NCBI RefSeq assembly: GCF_002252635.1
Contig: NZ_NQKX01000002.1
Coordinates: 248,001-312,000, forward strand
From: Synechococcus sp. MW101C3
GTDB lineage: Bacteria; Cyanobacteriota; Cyanobacteriia; PCC-6307; Cyanobiaceae
DNA: 64,000 bases
Reading direction: 5' to 3'
Under the pieces are notes generated by a model. It saw only the letters and a list, made by a program, of their open reading frames with translations. It was not told where the DNA came from and did not search any database. Within the stretch, counting starts at the first letter, position 1; each line of letters starts with the position of its first letter. This document shows, in pieces, positions 18,585 to 26,606 of this stretch. The translations under genes were made by a program, and so were the position numbers.

Positions 18585-19357
18585 GACGGAACAGCCAGCT
18601 GCTCCAGGTAGGAGAGCGTGATCAGGCCGTCAGGGCAAGGTGGGCCTTGCAGCACCGAGGCGTGAGCGCCGCCCTCACCCAGCTGGCTCACAATGGCGGC
18701 CGCCCCCTCGAACACAGCGAGCGGTTCCTGGCGTGTGGCTTCGCTGAGGGTCACCAGGGTGCGCAGGCCAGCGGCCGTGGCGGCCCGAGTGCCGTTGCTG
18801 GAATCCTCAATTGCCACCACCGCTGCCGCCGGCATCGCCAACTGGCTGAGGGCAAGGGTGTAAGCGTCGGGCGAAGGCTTGAGGGCAGCCACGTCGTCGC
18901 CGCACACAAGAAAGGCGAAGGTGGCAGCAGCCCCAGGCAACAGGCGCTCGATCAGTGCCTGCGCGGAAACGCGCCCGCTGGTGGTGACCACCGCCTGGCG
19001 AAGGCCGGCGCTGGCGGCGGCCGTGATCAGCCGCTCGACGCCCGGGCGCAGCCGGATCGCCCCGGATGCCATCAGGGCTGTGTAGTGCTGTTGCTTGCGG
19101 CGCACCAGGGCATCCAGCAAGGCGGGATCGGGGGGCTCAGGCCCCTGGTCGCTGAGATAGACGCGCAACCGCTCCCGGCCGCCACTGATCGCCAGCAACT
19201 GGATGTAGGTGGCCGGATCCCAGTGCCAGGGGAGGCCTTCCTCGGCAAACGCCAGGTTGAAGGCCGGGCGATGACCGTCCAGCTCCGTTTCCGCCAGCGT
19301 GCCGTCCACGTCCCAAAGCAGGGCGCCAAGGGAAGGCTTCAGAGGAGCGTCATCCAT
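18581..19357 (-). CDS. HAD-superfamily phosphatase, CbbY-like
   Basis: A 258-residue haloacid dehalogenase-type hydrolase. Motif I is LLWDVDGTLAETE with nucleophile D16 and acid/base D18. A helical cap follows (about 22-100), then motif II VVTTSGR, a Lys region AALKPSPDAYTLAL and motif III VVAIEDSSNGTRAATAAG. The order and the VDGTLAETE cap start resemble CbbY, a phosphatase that removes the inhibitor xylulose 1,5-bisphosphate from RuBisCO. Placement with glycerate kinase fits a carbon-metabolism role, but phosphoglycolate or other sugar phosphatase activity is not excluded. It is the first gene of the operon and is divergent from recJ with only 23 bp between the genes. Confidence 0.85.
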   Translation of the reverse strand: MDDAPLKPSLGALLWDVDGTLAETELDGHRPAFNLAFAEEGLPWHWDPATYIQLLAISGGRERLRVYLSDQGPEPPDPALLDALVRRKQQHYTALMASGAIRLRPGVERLITAAASAGLRQAVVTTSGRVSAQALIERLLPGAAATFAFLVCGDDVAALKPSPDAYTLALSQLAMPAAAVVAIEDSSNGTRAATAAGLRTLVTLSEATRQEPLAVFEGAAAIVSQLGEGGAHASVLQGPPCPDGLITLSYLEQLAVPS

Positions 19358-19380
19358 GGAGGGAGGGTAGGCAAAGGCGC

Positions 19381-21342
19381 ATGAACAGCCAGCACACAGA
19401 ATGCGAAAGCCGCCTCGACGATGGCCTGTTGTCCCGCCTGCCCGAGCAACGCTGGCAGCTGCCGGCGCCCCTGCCGGCCCCGGAGGCCAGTGACCCGGCA
19501 GCCAGGGATACCGCTGCGGCGCTGGCCGCCCTGGGCCTGCCGCCCGAACTGCTGGCCGTGCTGCGCCGGCGGGGCTTTGACAGTGCGGCGGCGATCACCG
19601 CCTTGCTGGACCCCCCCGCCGCCCCCGATCCTCAGCAGCATTTCCAGGACCTGGGCGTGGCGGTGGAGCGCCTGGCGCTGGCCTGTGGGCGAAGCGAAGC
19701 CGTGGCGATCTGCGGCGACTACGACGCTGACGGCATGACCAGCACGGCCCTGCTTGTGGGCGTGCTGGAGCGGCTGGGCGCCCGGCCGGTGGCGGCGATT
19801 CCCAGCCGTCAGGACGATGGCTATGGCCTCAACACGGCGATGGTGGAGCGCCTGGCCGGCGACGGCATCCGCCTGCTGGTGACGGTGGACAACGGCATCG
19901 CCGCCGCGGACGCCCTGAACCGGGCTCTGCAGCTGAAGGTGGACGTGATCCTCACCGATCACCACACCATTCCGCCGGAGCCACCGCCTTACCTGGCGCT
20001 GCTGCATCCCGCCCGCACCCCCGAAGCCTCGCCCTACCGAGGCCTGGCCGGAGTGGGGCTTGCCTACGTGCTGGCGGTGGCGCTGGCGGAGCGGTTGAAG
20101 CGCGCGGATGCCACCGGCATGGCGCTCGACCTGTTCTGCATCGGCACCATCGCGGACATGGCGCCCTTGCACGGGGTGAACCGCCGCTGGCTTCAGGACG
20201 GCCTGTGCCGCTTGCAGGGCTCCGCGCTGCCGGGACTGCAGGCCCTGCAGCGGCTGGCTGGACTCGGGGAGCGACCGCTGGATGCCATGGCGGTCGCCTT
20301 TCAGATCGCGCCGCGGATCAATGCCGTCGGCCGGCTCGGGGATCCCCAGCTGGTGGTCGACCTGCTGACCACCGCAGATCTGGAGTGCGCCATGGAACTG
20401 GCGCAGCAGTGCGAGGCGCTCAACCGGCAGCGCCGCGATCTCTGCGATGCCATCGAAGCGGAGGCGGTGGCACTGGTGGAAGCCGACGGTCCCGAGCGCA
20501 GCCCTTTTCTGCTGCTGGCCCAGAGCCATTGGCACCACGGCGTGATTGGCGTGGTGGCGGCCCGGCTGGTGGAACGTTTTGGTGCACCGGTGGCCCTGCT
20601 GGCCGGCGAGGGCAACGGGCTGCTGCGGGCTTCGGTACGGGCGCCCAAGGGATTTGCGGTGGATGCGGCGCTGCATGCCTGCCACGACCTGCTTGAACGT
20701 CACGGCGGCCACCCCGCCGCCGGTGGTTTCACAGTGCGGGCCGAAAACGTCGCGGCTCTCCACGACGCACTCAGCGCCATCGCCAGCGCCACTGCCAGCC
20801 CCCTGGGCAGCGGACTGCTGGTGGAGCCCGAAGCACGGCTGGCGCTCGATCGCATCGATAGACCGTTCTGGCTCTGCCTGCAACGGCTGGAGCCGTTCGG
20901 TGCCGGCCACGAAACACCCGTGTTCTGGAGCCAGCAGTGCCGCGTGGTGGAGCAGCGCAGCCTGCGGGGCGGCCATCTGCAGCTGCTGCTGGAGCAGAAC
21001 GGCATCCGGCAGCGGGCGATCGCCTGGCGCTGGCAAGGAGAAGGAGCGGTGCCGGCCGTGGTGGACGTGGCCTTTCGCCTGCGGCTCAACCACTGGCAGG
21101 GCGAGGAGCGCCTGCAGCTTGAAGTGGTGGGCCTGCGCGAGAGCGGTGGGGGCGAGGTGCTGCTGCAGCGCCGCCAGCGCGCCTACTGGTGCCGGGTGGA
21201 AGCGGAGGAGTTGCGCATCCGCAATGCCTCAGGCGAAGAAATGGGCGTCCCCCTGCACGAAACGAACGTGCAGGGGGAGAGGCACCCCTACGTCCAGGGG
21301 CTGATTGATGAAGCGACCCTGGCCTTGGGCCTGGTGGCCTGA
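19381..21342 (+). CDS. recJ: Single-stranded-DNA-specific exonuclease RecJ
   Basis: 5'-3' ssDNA exonuclease in recombination and mismatch repair. The 653-residue protein carries the DHH-family motifs: AICGDYDADGMTSTA (metal-binding Asp residues), VDNGI, LTDHHTI (the DHH), GTIADMAPL, and the C-terminal DHHA1 region with SHWHHGVIGVVAARL and GGHPAAGGF. The OB-like region follows (about 480-590). Length is about 75 residues longer than E. coli RecJ, as is common in cyanobacteria. The start is an ATG 23 bp from the divergent HAD gene. Confidence 0.93.
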   Translation: MNSQHTECESRLDDGLLSRLPEQRWQLPAPLPAPEASDPAARDTAAALAALGLPPELLAVLRRRGFDSAAAITALLDPPAAPDPQQHFQDLGVAVERLALACGRSEAVAICGDYDADGMTSTALLVGVLERLGARPVAAIPSRQDDGYGLNTAMVERLAGDGIRLLVTVDNGIAAADALNRALQLKVDVILTDHHTIPPEPPPYLALLHPARTPEASPYRGLAGVGLAYVLAVALAERLKRADATGMALDLFCIGTIADMAPLHGVNRRWLQDGLCRLQGSALPGLQALQRLAGLGERPLDAMAVAFQIAPRINAVGRLGDPQLVVDLLTTADLECAMELAQQCEALNRQRRDLCDAIEAEAVALVEADGPERSPFLLLAQSHWHHGVIGVVAARLVERFGAPVALLAGEGNGLLRASVRAPKGFAVDAALHACHDLLERHGGHPAAGGFTVRAENVAALHDALSAIASATASPLGSGLLVEPEARLALDRIDRPFWLCLQRLEPFGAGHETPVFWSQQCRVVEQRSLRGGHLQLLLEQNGIRQRAIAWRWQGEGAVPAVVDVAFRLRLNHWQGEERLQLEVVGLRESGGGEVLLQRRQRAYWCRVEAEELRIRNASGEEMGVPLHETNVQGERHPYVQGLIDEATLALGLVA

Positions 21343-21406
21343 GGGGTGTGTTGGCGCAGGGCGTGGGCCTGCGCCGGACGCGGGGCCAGTGCCAGGGGCA
21401 GCAGGC

Positions 21407-21514
21407 TCAGAGCGCGCCGCGCCGATAGAAAAGGATGAAGATCACGGCCGGGCCGGCCAGGGTGATCAGAGCCAGGGCGAGGAAGTTGGCGATCAGATGG
21501 AAATCAATACCCAT
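21407..21514 (-). CDS. psb30: Photosystem II protein Psb30 (Ycf12)
   Basis: A 35-residue single-span protein of photosystem II: an acidic N-terminus ([11 protein letters not shown]), one membrane helix (about 8-29) and a short basic tail (FYRRGAL). The sequence and size fit Psb30/Ycf12, a peripheral subunit near PsbJ, PsbK and PsbZ. The gene is below most gene-finder limits. It lies convergently after recJ and 117 bp upstream of a divergent CxxCC protein gene that precedes two UPF0016 cation transporters. Confidence 0.9.
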   Translation of the reverse strand: MGIDFHLIANFLALALITLAGPAVIFILFYRRGAL

Positions 21515-21631
21515 GGTCCGAAAGCTCGCAAGGAAAGCGCTCTGCGTGGCAGCCTAAGGGTCGTGGTGACGGGCATCCCGGTGGCGACCATGCCACTGTG
21601 ACGGCTTGTCACAGCAACGCGGGGTGACCTG

Positions 21632-22036
21632 ATGGTCTGCGGAACCCACTGGAGCTGCATCTCTGGGTGTGGAGCCTGCTGTCGCCTCGATCCCGAGGAG
21701 CGGAGCGAGGCCCTTGAAGCGCTCAATCCCCGGCAACGGGAGACCTATCTCTCGATGGTGGGCGCTGACGGCTGGTGCCGCCATTTCGACACCGGCTCCC
21801 GCCGCTGCAGGATCTACGCCGAGCGGCCCGATTTCTGCCAGGTGAGCCAGCTGGCCAGCCTGTTCGGAGTTCCCGCAGCAGAAAGCGAGGCCTTCGCGAT
21901 CCGTTGCTGCCAGCAGCAGATCCGCAGCGAATTCGGCGGGCGCAGCAGGGAGTTGCGCCGCTTTGAACGGACCACCCGCCGGGCGCCGGCACCGCTGAAC
22001 GATCAACCTGGTTCCGTTGCCTCCTGCCCTTCATGA
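21632..22036 (+). CDS. YkgJ-family cysteine-cluster protein
   Basis: A 134-residue protein with at least nine Cys: C9, C13, C16 and C17 in SCISGCGACCRLDP, then DGWCRHF, RRCRIYAERPDFCQVSQ and IRCCQQQ. This pattern defines the YkgJ (CxxCxxxxCC) family, which probably binds an Fe-S cluster or zinc; function is unknown. The stop overlaps the start of a UPF0016 transporter (ATGA), so both are made together. An obligate link to manganese handling or photosystem II is inference from the neighbours. Confidence 0.8.
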   Translation: MVCGTHWSCISGCGACCRLDPEERSEALEALNPRQRETYLSMVGADGWCRHFDTGSRRCRIYAERPDFCQVSQLASLFGVPAAESEAFAIRCCQQQIRSEFGGRSRELRRFERTTRRAPAPLNDQPGSVASCPS

Positions 22037-22443
22037 GCGCCACCAACGACCCCGGCACCGGGCCAGCCGCAGATCCTGCGCCCCTGCCGGCCGACGCCCC
22101 GGACACAGGCGGAGCCGTCCTGCCGGCCTCGTTTGTGAGCATCCTGTTCACCACCTTCACCACGGTGTTTCTGGCGGAACTGGGCGACAAGACCCAACTG
22201 GCCGCCCTCTTGTTATCCGCTCAGTCCGGACGCCCCGGGGTGGTGTTCCTGGGGGCGGCGCTGGCGCTGATCTGCTCCAGCCTGGTGGGGGTGCTGCTCG
22301 GCCGCTGGCTGGCCACGGTGCTCCCGCCGCAACGCCTCGAACTGATCGCCGGGGTGCTGATGGTGGCGCTCGGCCTCTGGCTGGGCATCCAGGCAGCTGT
22401 GCAACTGCTGCAGGTCCCCGCGGCCGCCGTGCTGCTTCCTTGA
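22033..22443 (+). CDS. UPF0016 / GDT1-TMEM165 family cation transporter, half-size subunit A
   Basis: A 136-residue protein with a disordered Pro/Ala-rich N-terminus (1-30) and three membrane segments. The first carries the family signature FLAELGDKTQLAA (residues 47-59), the E-x-G-D-K/R-T motif that binds Mn/Ca. Full-length members have two such halves; this one has a single copy, as does the gene 270 bp downstream, so the two probably form a heteromer. Established relatives in cyanobacteria (Mnx/Hmx) export Mn from the cytoplasm into the thylakoid lumen or periplasm. The start overlaps the upstream YkgJ gene. Confidence 0.88.
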   Translation: MSATNDPGTGPAADPAPLPADAPDTGGAVLPASFVSILFTTFTTVFLAELGDKTQLAALLLSAQSGRPGVVFLGAALALICSSLVGVLLGRWLATVLPPQRLELIAGVLMVALGLWLGIQAAVQLLQVPAAAVLLP

Positions 22444-22491
22444 TCCAGCCGGCTTGGGTTGAACCTTCACCCGGCCTCATCGTCTCGTGAC

Positions 22492-22610
22492 GTTGATCTC
22501 CCCTTGGATGAATCGACTGCTTGGTTGATCAATCCCGGCCGATCCACTCCTTGGTGATCCGCTCTCGGTTGATCCACTGCTTGAGTGATCGTCTCCTTGG
22601 TTGTTCTTCG
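22492..22610. repeat. Degenerate tandem array, unit about 13-17 bp
   Basis: About seven imperfect units begin with G(T)TGATC and end in a C/T-rich CTCCTTG or CTGCTTG (starts near 22492, 22507, 22524, 22541, 22554, 22568, 22585). They occupy most of the 270-bp spacer between the two UPF0016 genes. The units contain stop codons in several frames, and no gene was seen. Confidence 0.65.
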
Positions 22611-22713
22611 CACAGATTCAGTTGGCACGGGTGGAGCGCCCTCCGTTTGAGCGAACACCCCCCCCTGACCAAGCCGCTGTAATCCCGGTCCTCCCGTCCA
22701 CCCCCTCAATCCG

Positions 22714-22998
22714 ATGCAACTTCCGCTGCTGGCCTCCACCTTTCTCACGGTGTTCGTGGCCGAACTCGGTGACAAAACCCAGCTCACGATCGTGACGATC
22801 AGCGGCACCTCCAGCAACACCCTGGCGGTGTTTCTCGGCAGCGCCGGTGCGCTGGTGCTGGCCAGCCTGCTGGGAGCCCTGGCCGGGGGGTCTCTCTCCT
22901 CGCTGATCCCGCCGGCCGCCCTGCAGCTGGCCGCCTCGCTCGGGTTTCTGATCATCGGCAGCCGCCTGCTGATCCGGGTGCGGCAGGAGGCTTCGTAA
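22714..22998 (+). CDS. UPF0016 / GDT1-TMEM165 family cation transporter, half-size subunit B
   Basis: A 94-residue membrane protein with three hydrophobic segments (about 5-28, 38-60 and 68-90) and the signature VFVAELGDKTQLTI at residues 13-26. It lacks the disordered N-terminus of its neighbour and is otherwise a similar half-size unit. The pair in tandem suggests a hetero-oligomer carrying two acidic cation-binding motifs in opposite orientation, as in fused family members. Mn export is the established activity of cyanobacterial relatives; the ion used here is inferred. Confidence 0.87.
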   Translation: MQLPLLASTFLTVFVAELGDKTQLTIVTISGTSSNTLAVFLGSAGALVLASLLGALAGGSLSSLIPPAALQLAASLGFLIIGSRLLIRVRQEAS

Positions 22999-23103
22999 AG
23001 TCTTTGCTAAGACGCCAGTTCCCGGGGGCTCCGCTGCACGCCCCGGGAACCGCCATCCCTTTCCCCGTTCCTGGCTCCAACCCTGTCTCTCCCCGCTGCT
23101 CCG

Positions 23104-25449
23104 ATGAAGTTTTCGGTCGCTGACCTGCTCGACCACCTGCCCGAATCCGATGTTCTGCCGGTCGAGCAGCTCGAGAAGGCGCTCGGTCTGAGCCTCACGC
23201 CCGACAAGCAACACCTCCGCATCGCCCTGGCAGGCCTTGAAAAAGTGGGGCTGCTGGAGGCGAACGAGGCCGGCATCTCACGACGCGCCGACGACAGCCT
23301 GATCGAGGCCCGGCTGCGCTGTTCCAGCAAGGGGTTCTGCTTCGCCCTGCGCGAAGACGGAGGCGATGACATCTACATCCGCGACCACCAGCTCAATCAC
23401 GCCTGGAACGGCGACCGCGTGCTGGTGCGGATCACGCGGGAGGGCGGGCGCCGTCGCTCCCCGGAGGGCGGGGTGCAATGCATCCTCGAGCGGGCCACTG
23501 CCAGCCTGCTGGCTCAGGTGGAGCAACAGGACGACCGGCTGGTGGCCGTGCCCCTCGACGACCGGCTGCTGACCACCGTGGCCCTGCCAGCAGACGATGC
23601 CGTCTACCTCGACCCCGCGGCCGAATCGGTGGTGGAGATTCGGCTCGATCGCTACCCGGTGGCCCAGTTCCCTCCCCAGGGCCATGTGGCCCGGCGTCTG
23701 CCGATCAAAGGGGGCGAGGAGGCAGACCTGGATCTGCTGCTCACCAAACATGGCCTGCGCGAACGGGCCAGCGCCCCCCGCGCCAACCTGCGCAGCCCCA
23801 ACGACAAGGGCCGCACCGACCTCACCGGCCTGCCCACCCTGCTGCTGCGGCCCTGGCAGGGAGCGGAGGCGCCGGAACTGCCGGCCCTCTCCCTGGAGGA
23901 AAGCGACGAAGGCCTGCGGGTGTGGATCCACAGCCCCGCCGTGGCCGAGCGGATCACGCCCGGCAGCGCCACCGACCAGTGGCTGCGCCAGCAGAGTTCG
24001 GCCTACTGCCTCGGCAAGCGCTGGTTGCCGCTGCTGAGCCCGGCGCTCGCCAAGGCCACTGCCTTCCGGACCGGCGAATCCGCCGCCGCCGTTTCGGTGG
24101 CCCTGACGATCACGCCGGAAGGGCAGCTGAGCCACTACCGCTTCGCCCTCACCACCATCCGCCCCGATGCCGAAGTGGATGCCGCTGCCCTGGAGGCCTT
24201 GGCGGACCGCAAGCCGAAGGCCCGCACGGTGCCCGCCTCGCTCAAGGCGCTCAAAACCGTTCTGCCCGACCTGGAACGCCTGATGGCGGTGGGTCGTGGG
24301 CTGCAGGAGCAGCGGCTGGCGGCCGGCTCTGTCGATCTCGATCTGCCCTTCCCCCCGCTGGAGGTGCTCGGTGATCTGCGCACACCCGAACCCGATGAGT
24401 GCCACCGCGGCTGGATGATCGCCCTTCCCGCCACCCAGCCTCTGGCCCTGCTGCGGGAAGTGGTGCTGCTGGCGGGCCGCGCCCTGGGTCATCACCTGCA
24501 GGCACTGCAGCTGCCGGCTCTGTTCGCGGTGCAGGCGGCGCCCGATCCGGCGGAAATCAACGAAGTGGCCAAGGCCGCCCTGGCCCTCGATGTCCCCCTT
24601 GACCTGGACGACGAGGGCAATGCCCCCGCTCCCGGCGTGCTGGCCACGATCTTCGCCGCCAGCGAACGCCGCCGCGGCTTGCAGCACCAGCTCAGCGAGG
24701 TACTCAGGCCCGTGCAGATCAGCCTGGAGCCGGGGCCCAACCTGCTCGCCGGCGAAACGCAGGCCTACGCCCCCTGGTGCCTGGCCACCTCCTCCTACGC
24801 CGATCTGTGGAACCAGCAGGTGCTGGTGCTGCTGCTCACCGAGGGCAAGGATCGCCCCAGCGTGCGCCATAAAACCCGGGTCGACCTGGCCTCCGATGCC
24901 TGCCACGGCCAGATCGACTGGCCGCTGCTGCCACCGAGCCAGATGGCCGAGCTGCAGCAATCCCGCAGCGTGTCCCTGCTGCAGCGCCTCAATGGCCGGG
25001 CTCGCTTCGTCGCCGACCTCCAGGGCGACCTGCTGGCGATGGCCCAGGCCCGCGCTGCCGAACCCCTGGTGGGCGAGACACTCACCGGTGTGATCAGCGG
25101 CGTGCAGAGCTACGGCTTCTTCGTGGAAATCCCTCCGTCCCTGGTGGAAGGGCTGGTGCACGTGAGCTCGCTCAAGGACGACTGGTACGAATACCGCTCC
25201 CGCCAGAACCGGCTGGTGGGGCGCAAGAACCGCCGCACCTACATGCTGGGGGACGCCGTTGAGGTGACCATCCTCAAGGTGGACGCCCTGCGCCATCAGA
25301 TCGATCTGGCGGCGATCCTGCCCGACGACGACGGCAGCGGCAGTGAGCTGGGCGGTGCAGGCCACTTCAGCGGTGATACCGGCGCTGAAGATGGCGCGGG
25401 CCCCGACGGTCAGGACGGCATCGACGCCGAGACCGACACGGAGGCCTGA
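23104..25449 (+). CDS. RNB (RNase II/R)-like protein lacking catalytic residues
   Basis: A 781-residue protein with RNase II/R architecture: an N-terminal winged-helix/CSD-like part (1-230), an RNB domain (about 237-600), and a C-terminal S1 RNA-binding domain (about 610-700: GETLTGVISGVQSYGFFVEI, EGLVHVSSL), then an acidic Gly/Asp-rich tail. The family opening R-x-DLT-x-L is kept (237-243) and GLRVWIHSPAV...ITPGSATD matches the strand after the active site. However, the catalytic Asp cluster (D...DxDD) that should sit at about 245-265 is replaced by LRPWQGAEAPELPAL. The later SPIRRY Arg motif is ATSSYADLW (561-569). It may be an RNA-binding pseudoenzyme. Cyanobacterial relatives are annotated Zam or RNase II. 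TAAGAC at 23008 may be a -10 box. Confidence 0.85.
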   Translation: MKFSVADLLDHLPESDVLPVEQLEKALGLSLTPDKQHLRIALAGLEKVGLLEANEAGISRRADDSLIEARLRCSSKGFCFALREDGGDDIYIRDHQLNHAWNGDRVLVRITREGGRRRSPEGGVQCILERATASLLAQVEQQDDRLVAVPLDDRLLTTVALPADDAVYLDPAAESVVEIRLDRYPVAQFPPQGHVARRLPIKGGEEADLDLLLTKHGLRERASAPRANLRSPNDKGRTDLTGLPTLLLRPWQGAEAPELPALSLEESDEGLRVWIHSPAVAERITPGSATDQWLRQQSSAYCLGKRWLPLLSPALAKATAFRTGESAAAVSVALTITPEGQLSHYRFALTTIRPDAEVDAAALEALADRKPKARTVPASLKALKTVLPDLERLMAVGRGLQEQRLAAGSVDLDLPFPPLEVLGDLRTPEPDECHRGWMIALPATQPLALLREVVLLAGRALGHHLQALQLPALFAVQAAPDPAEINEVAKAALALDVPLDLDDEGNAPAPGVLATIFAASERRRGLQHQLSEVLRPVQISLEPGPNLLAGETQAYAPWCLATSSYADLWNQQVLVLLLTEGKDRPSVRHKTRVDLASDACHGQIDWPLLPPSQMAELQQSRSVSLLQRLNGRARFVADLQGDLLAMAQARAAEPLVGETLTGVISGVQSYGFFVEIPPSLVEGLVHVSSLKDDWYEYRSRQNRLVGRKNRRTYMLGDAVEVTILKVDALRHQIDLAAILPDDDGSGSELGGAGHFSGDTGAEDGAGPDGQDGIDAETDTEA

Positions 25450-25452
25450 GCG

Positions 25453-26076
25453 ATGGACCCGGTGGTTCTGGCGGTCTCCGGCGCGTCCGCCATGCCGCTG
25501 GCGGAGCGGGCCCTGCAGCTGCTGCTGCAGGCGGGCCAGCCCGTGGAGCTGATCGTCAGCCGCGGCGCCATCACCGTCTGGCTGGCGGAGCAGGGCCTGC
25601 GAATTCCCGTCGAGCCTGAGGCCCAGACGGCGTTCTGGCTGCAGCGCACGGGCTGTGCCGATGGGCCGCTGCGCTGCCACCGCTGGAACGATCAGACGGC
25701 GGCGATCGCCAGCGGCAGCTTCCGCACCCGCGGCATGGTGATCCTGCCGGCCAGCATGGGCACGGTCGGACGGATCAGCAGCGGTGTCGCGCTGGACCTG
25801 GTGGAGCGGGTCGCCGATGTACACCTCAAGGAGGGCCGGCCACTCGTGATCGCACCGCGGGAGATGCCATGGAACCTGGTGCACCTGCGCAACCTCACCC
25901 AGCTGGCGGAGGCCGGTGCCCGCATCGCTCCGCCGATTCCCGCCTGGTACCAGCAGCCCCGCTCCCTGGAGGACATGGTGGATTTCCTGGTGATCCGGGT
26001 GTTCGATTCGCTGGGGTTCGAGCTCGGTGAGCTGCGCCGGTGGCAGGGTCCGGTCGAGCTGGCGCTCCCCACCTGA
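25453..26076 (+). CDS. ubiX: UbiX-like flavin prenyltransferase
   Basis: UbiX attaches a dimethylallyl group to FMN to make prenyl-FMN, the cofactor of UbiD decarboxylases (quinone synthesis). The 207-residue protein has the N-terminal VVLAVSGASAMPLAERAL flavin-binding pattern, GSFRTRGMVILPASMGTVG (split here as GSFRTRGMVILPASM and TVGRISSG), the conserved LVIAPREMPWNLVHLRNL segment and PPIPAWY, all diagnostic. Only 3 bp separate it from the RNB gene. No ubiD is in the window. Confidence 0.93.
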   Translation: MDPVVLAVSGASAMPLAERALQLLLQAGQPVELIVSRGAITVWLAEQGLRIPVEPEAQTAFWLQRTGCADGPLRCHRWNDQTAAIASGSFRTRGMVILPASMGTVGRISSGVALDLVERVADVHLKEGRPLVIAPREMPWNLVHLRNLTQLAEAGARIAPPIPAWYQQPRSLEDMVDFLVIRVFDSLGFELGELRRWQGPVELALPT

Positions 26077-26084
26077 GACCCTCC

Positions 26085-26606
26085 GTGCTGCAACGCCTGC
26101 TGCTGCTGCCACTGCTCGCCCCGTTGCTGGCAGTGCTGCTGGTGGGTGCCTTAAACCCGCGGCCAGCCACCAGCCTGCGGCTGCTGATCTGGACCTCACC
26201 GGCGCTGCCGATCGGTCTGTGGATCGCCGCAGCGGCCGGTGGTGGCGCCGCCCTGAGTGCGGGTGCCACGGCGCTGGCGCTCAAGGGTCAGTCCCGGGTC
26301 GTCGTTCAGCGGCAACGCAGGGGTCTGGAGCCGCCAGCCCAGCAGGAACCATGGGACCTGCCCCGCAGCGAGCCGTCGCGGCGCCGCGACGCACCCGTTG
26401 AGGGGTCCGGGCGCGGGCGCCCGTTCGACGCAGCAGCGGCCGGCCCTGTTCGCGCCGCTGGAGACCCTGCCCCCACCGTGGCCGTCCCGTTTCGGGTGAT
26501 CCGCCGCGCTGATCCAGGAATGGGCGCTGCCGGAGCTTCTGCTGCAGCCACCGCAGGAGATGCCGGTGCGGATGGCTGGGAGGCGCCACCAAGCGACGAC
26601 TGGTGA
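26085..26606 (+). CDS. Two-span membrane protein of unknown function
   Basis: A 173-residue protein if begun at the GTG at 26085, 8 bp after the ubiX stop; the frame is also open upstream but would overlap ubiX. Two hydrophobic segments (about 3-22, LLLLPLLAPLLAVLLVG, and about 33-60) are followed by a long Arg/Pro/Ala-rich, probably disordered tail (70-173). The two-helix-plus-tail layout resembles small LapA-like membrane proteins, but I see no specific family motif. It overlaps the next gene by 4 bp (GTGA), supporting an operon ubiX - this - DUF2996. Confidence 0.6.
   Translation: MLQRLLLLPLLAPLLAVLLVGALNPRPATSLRLLIWTSPALPIGLWIAAAAGGGAALSAGATALALKGQSRVVVQRQRRGLEPPAQQEPWDLPRSEPSRRRDAPVEGSGRGRPFDAAAAGPVRAAGDPAPTVAVPFRVIRRADPGMGAAGASAAATAGDAGADGWEAPPSDDW

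Noticed and set aside
19339-21093. 584-residue open frame antisense to recJ
   Set aside because: Full overlap with a well-supported recJ, with low-complexity His/Gln/Arg-rich translation.
23278-26199. 973-residue open frame on the minus strand
   Set aside because: It is antisense to the RNB and ubiX genes and arises from high G+C at codon third positions. Its sequence is Gly/Arg/His/Gln-rich without any family motif.
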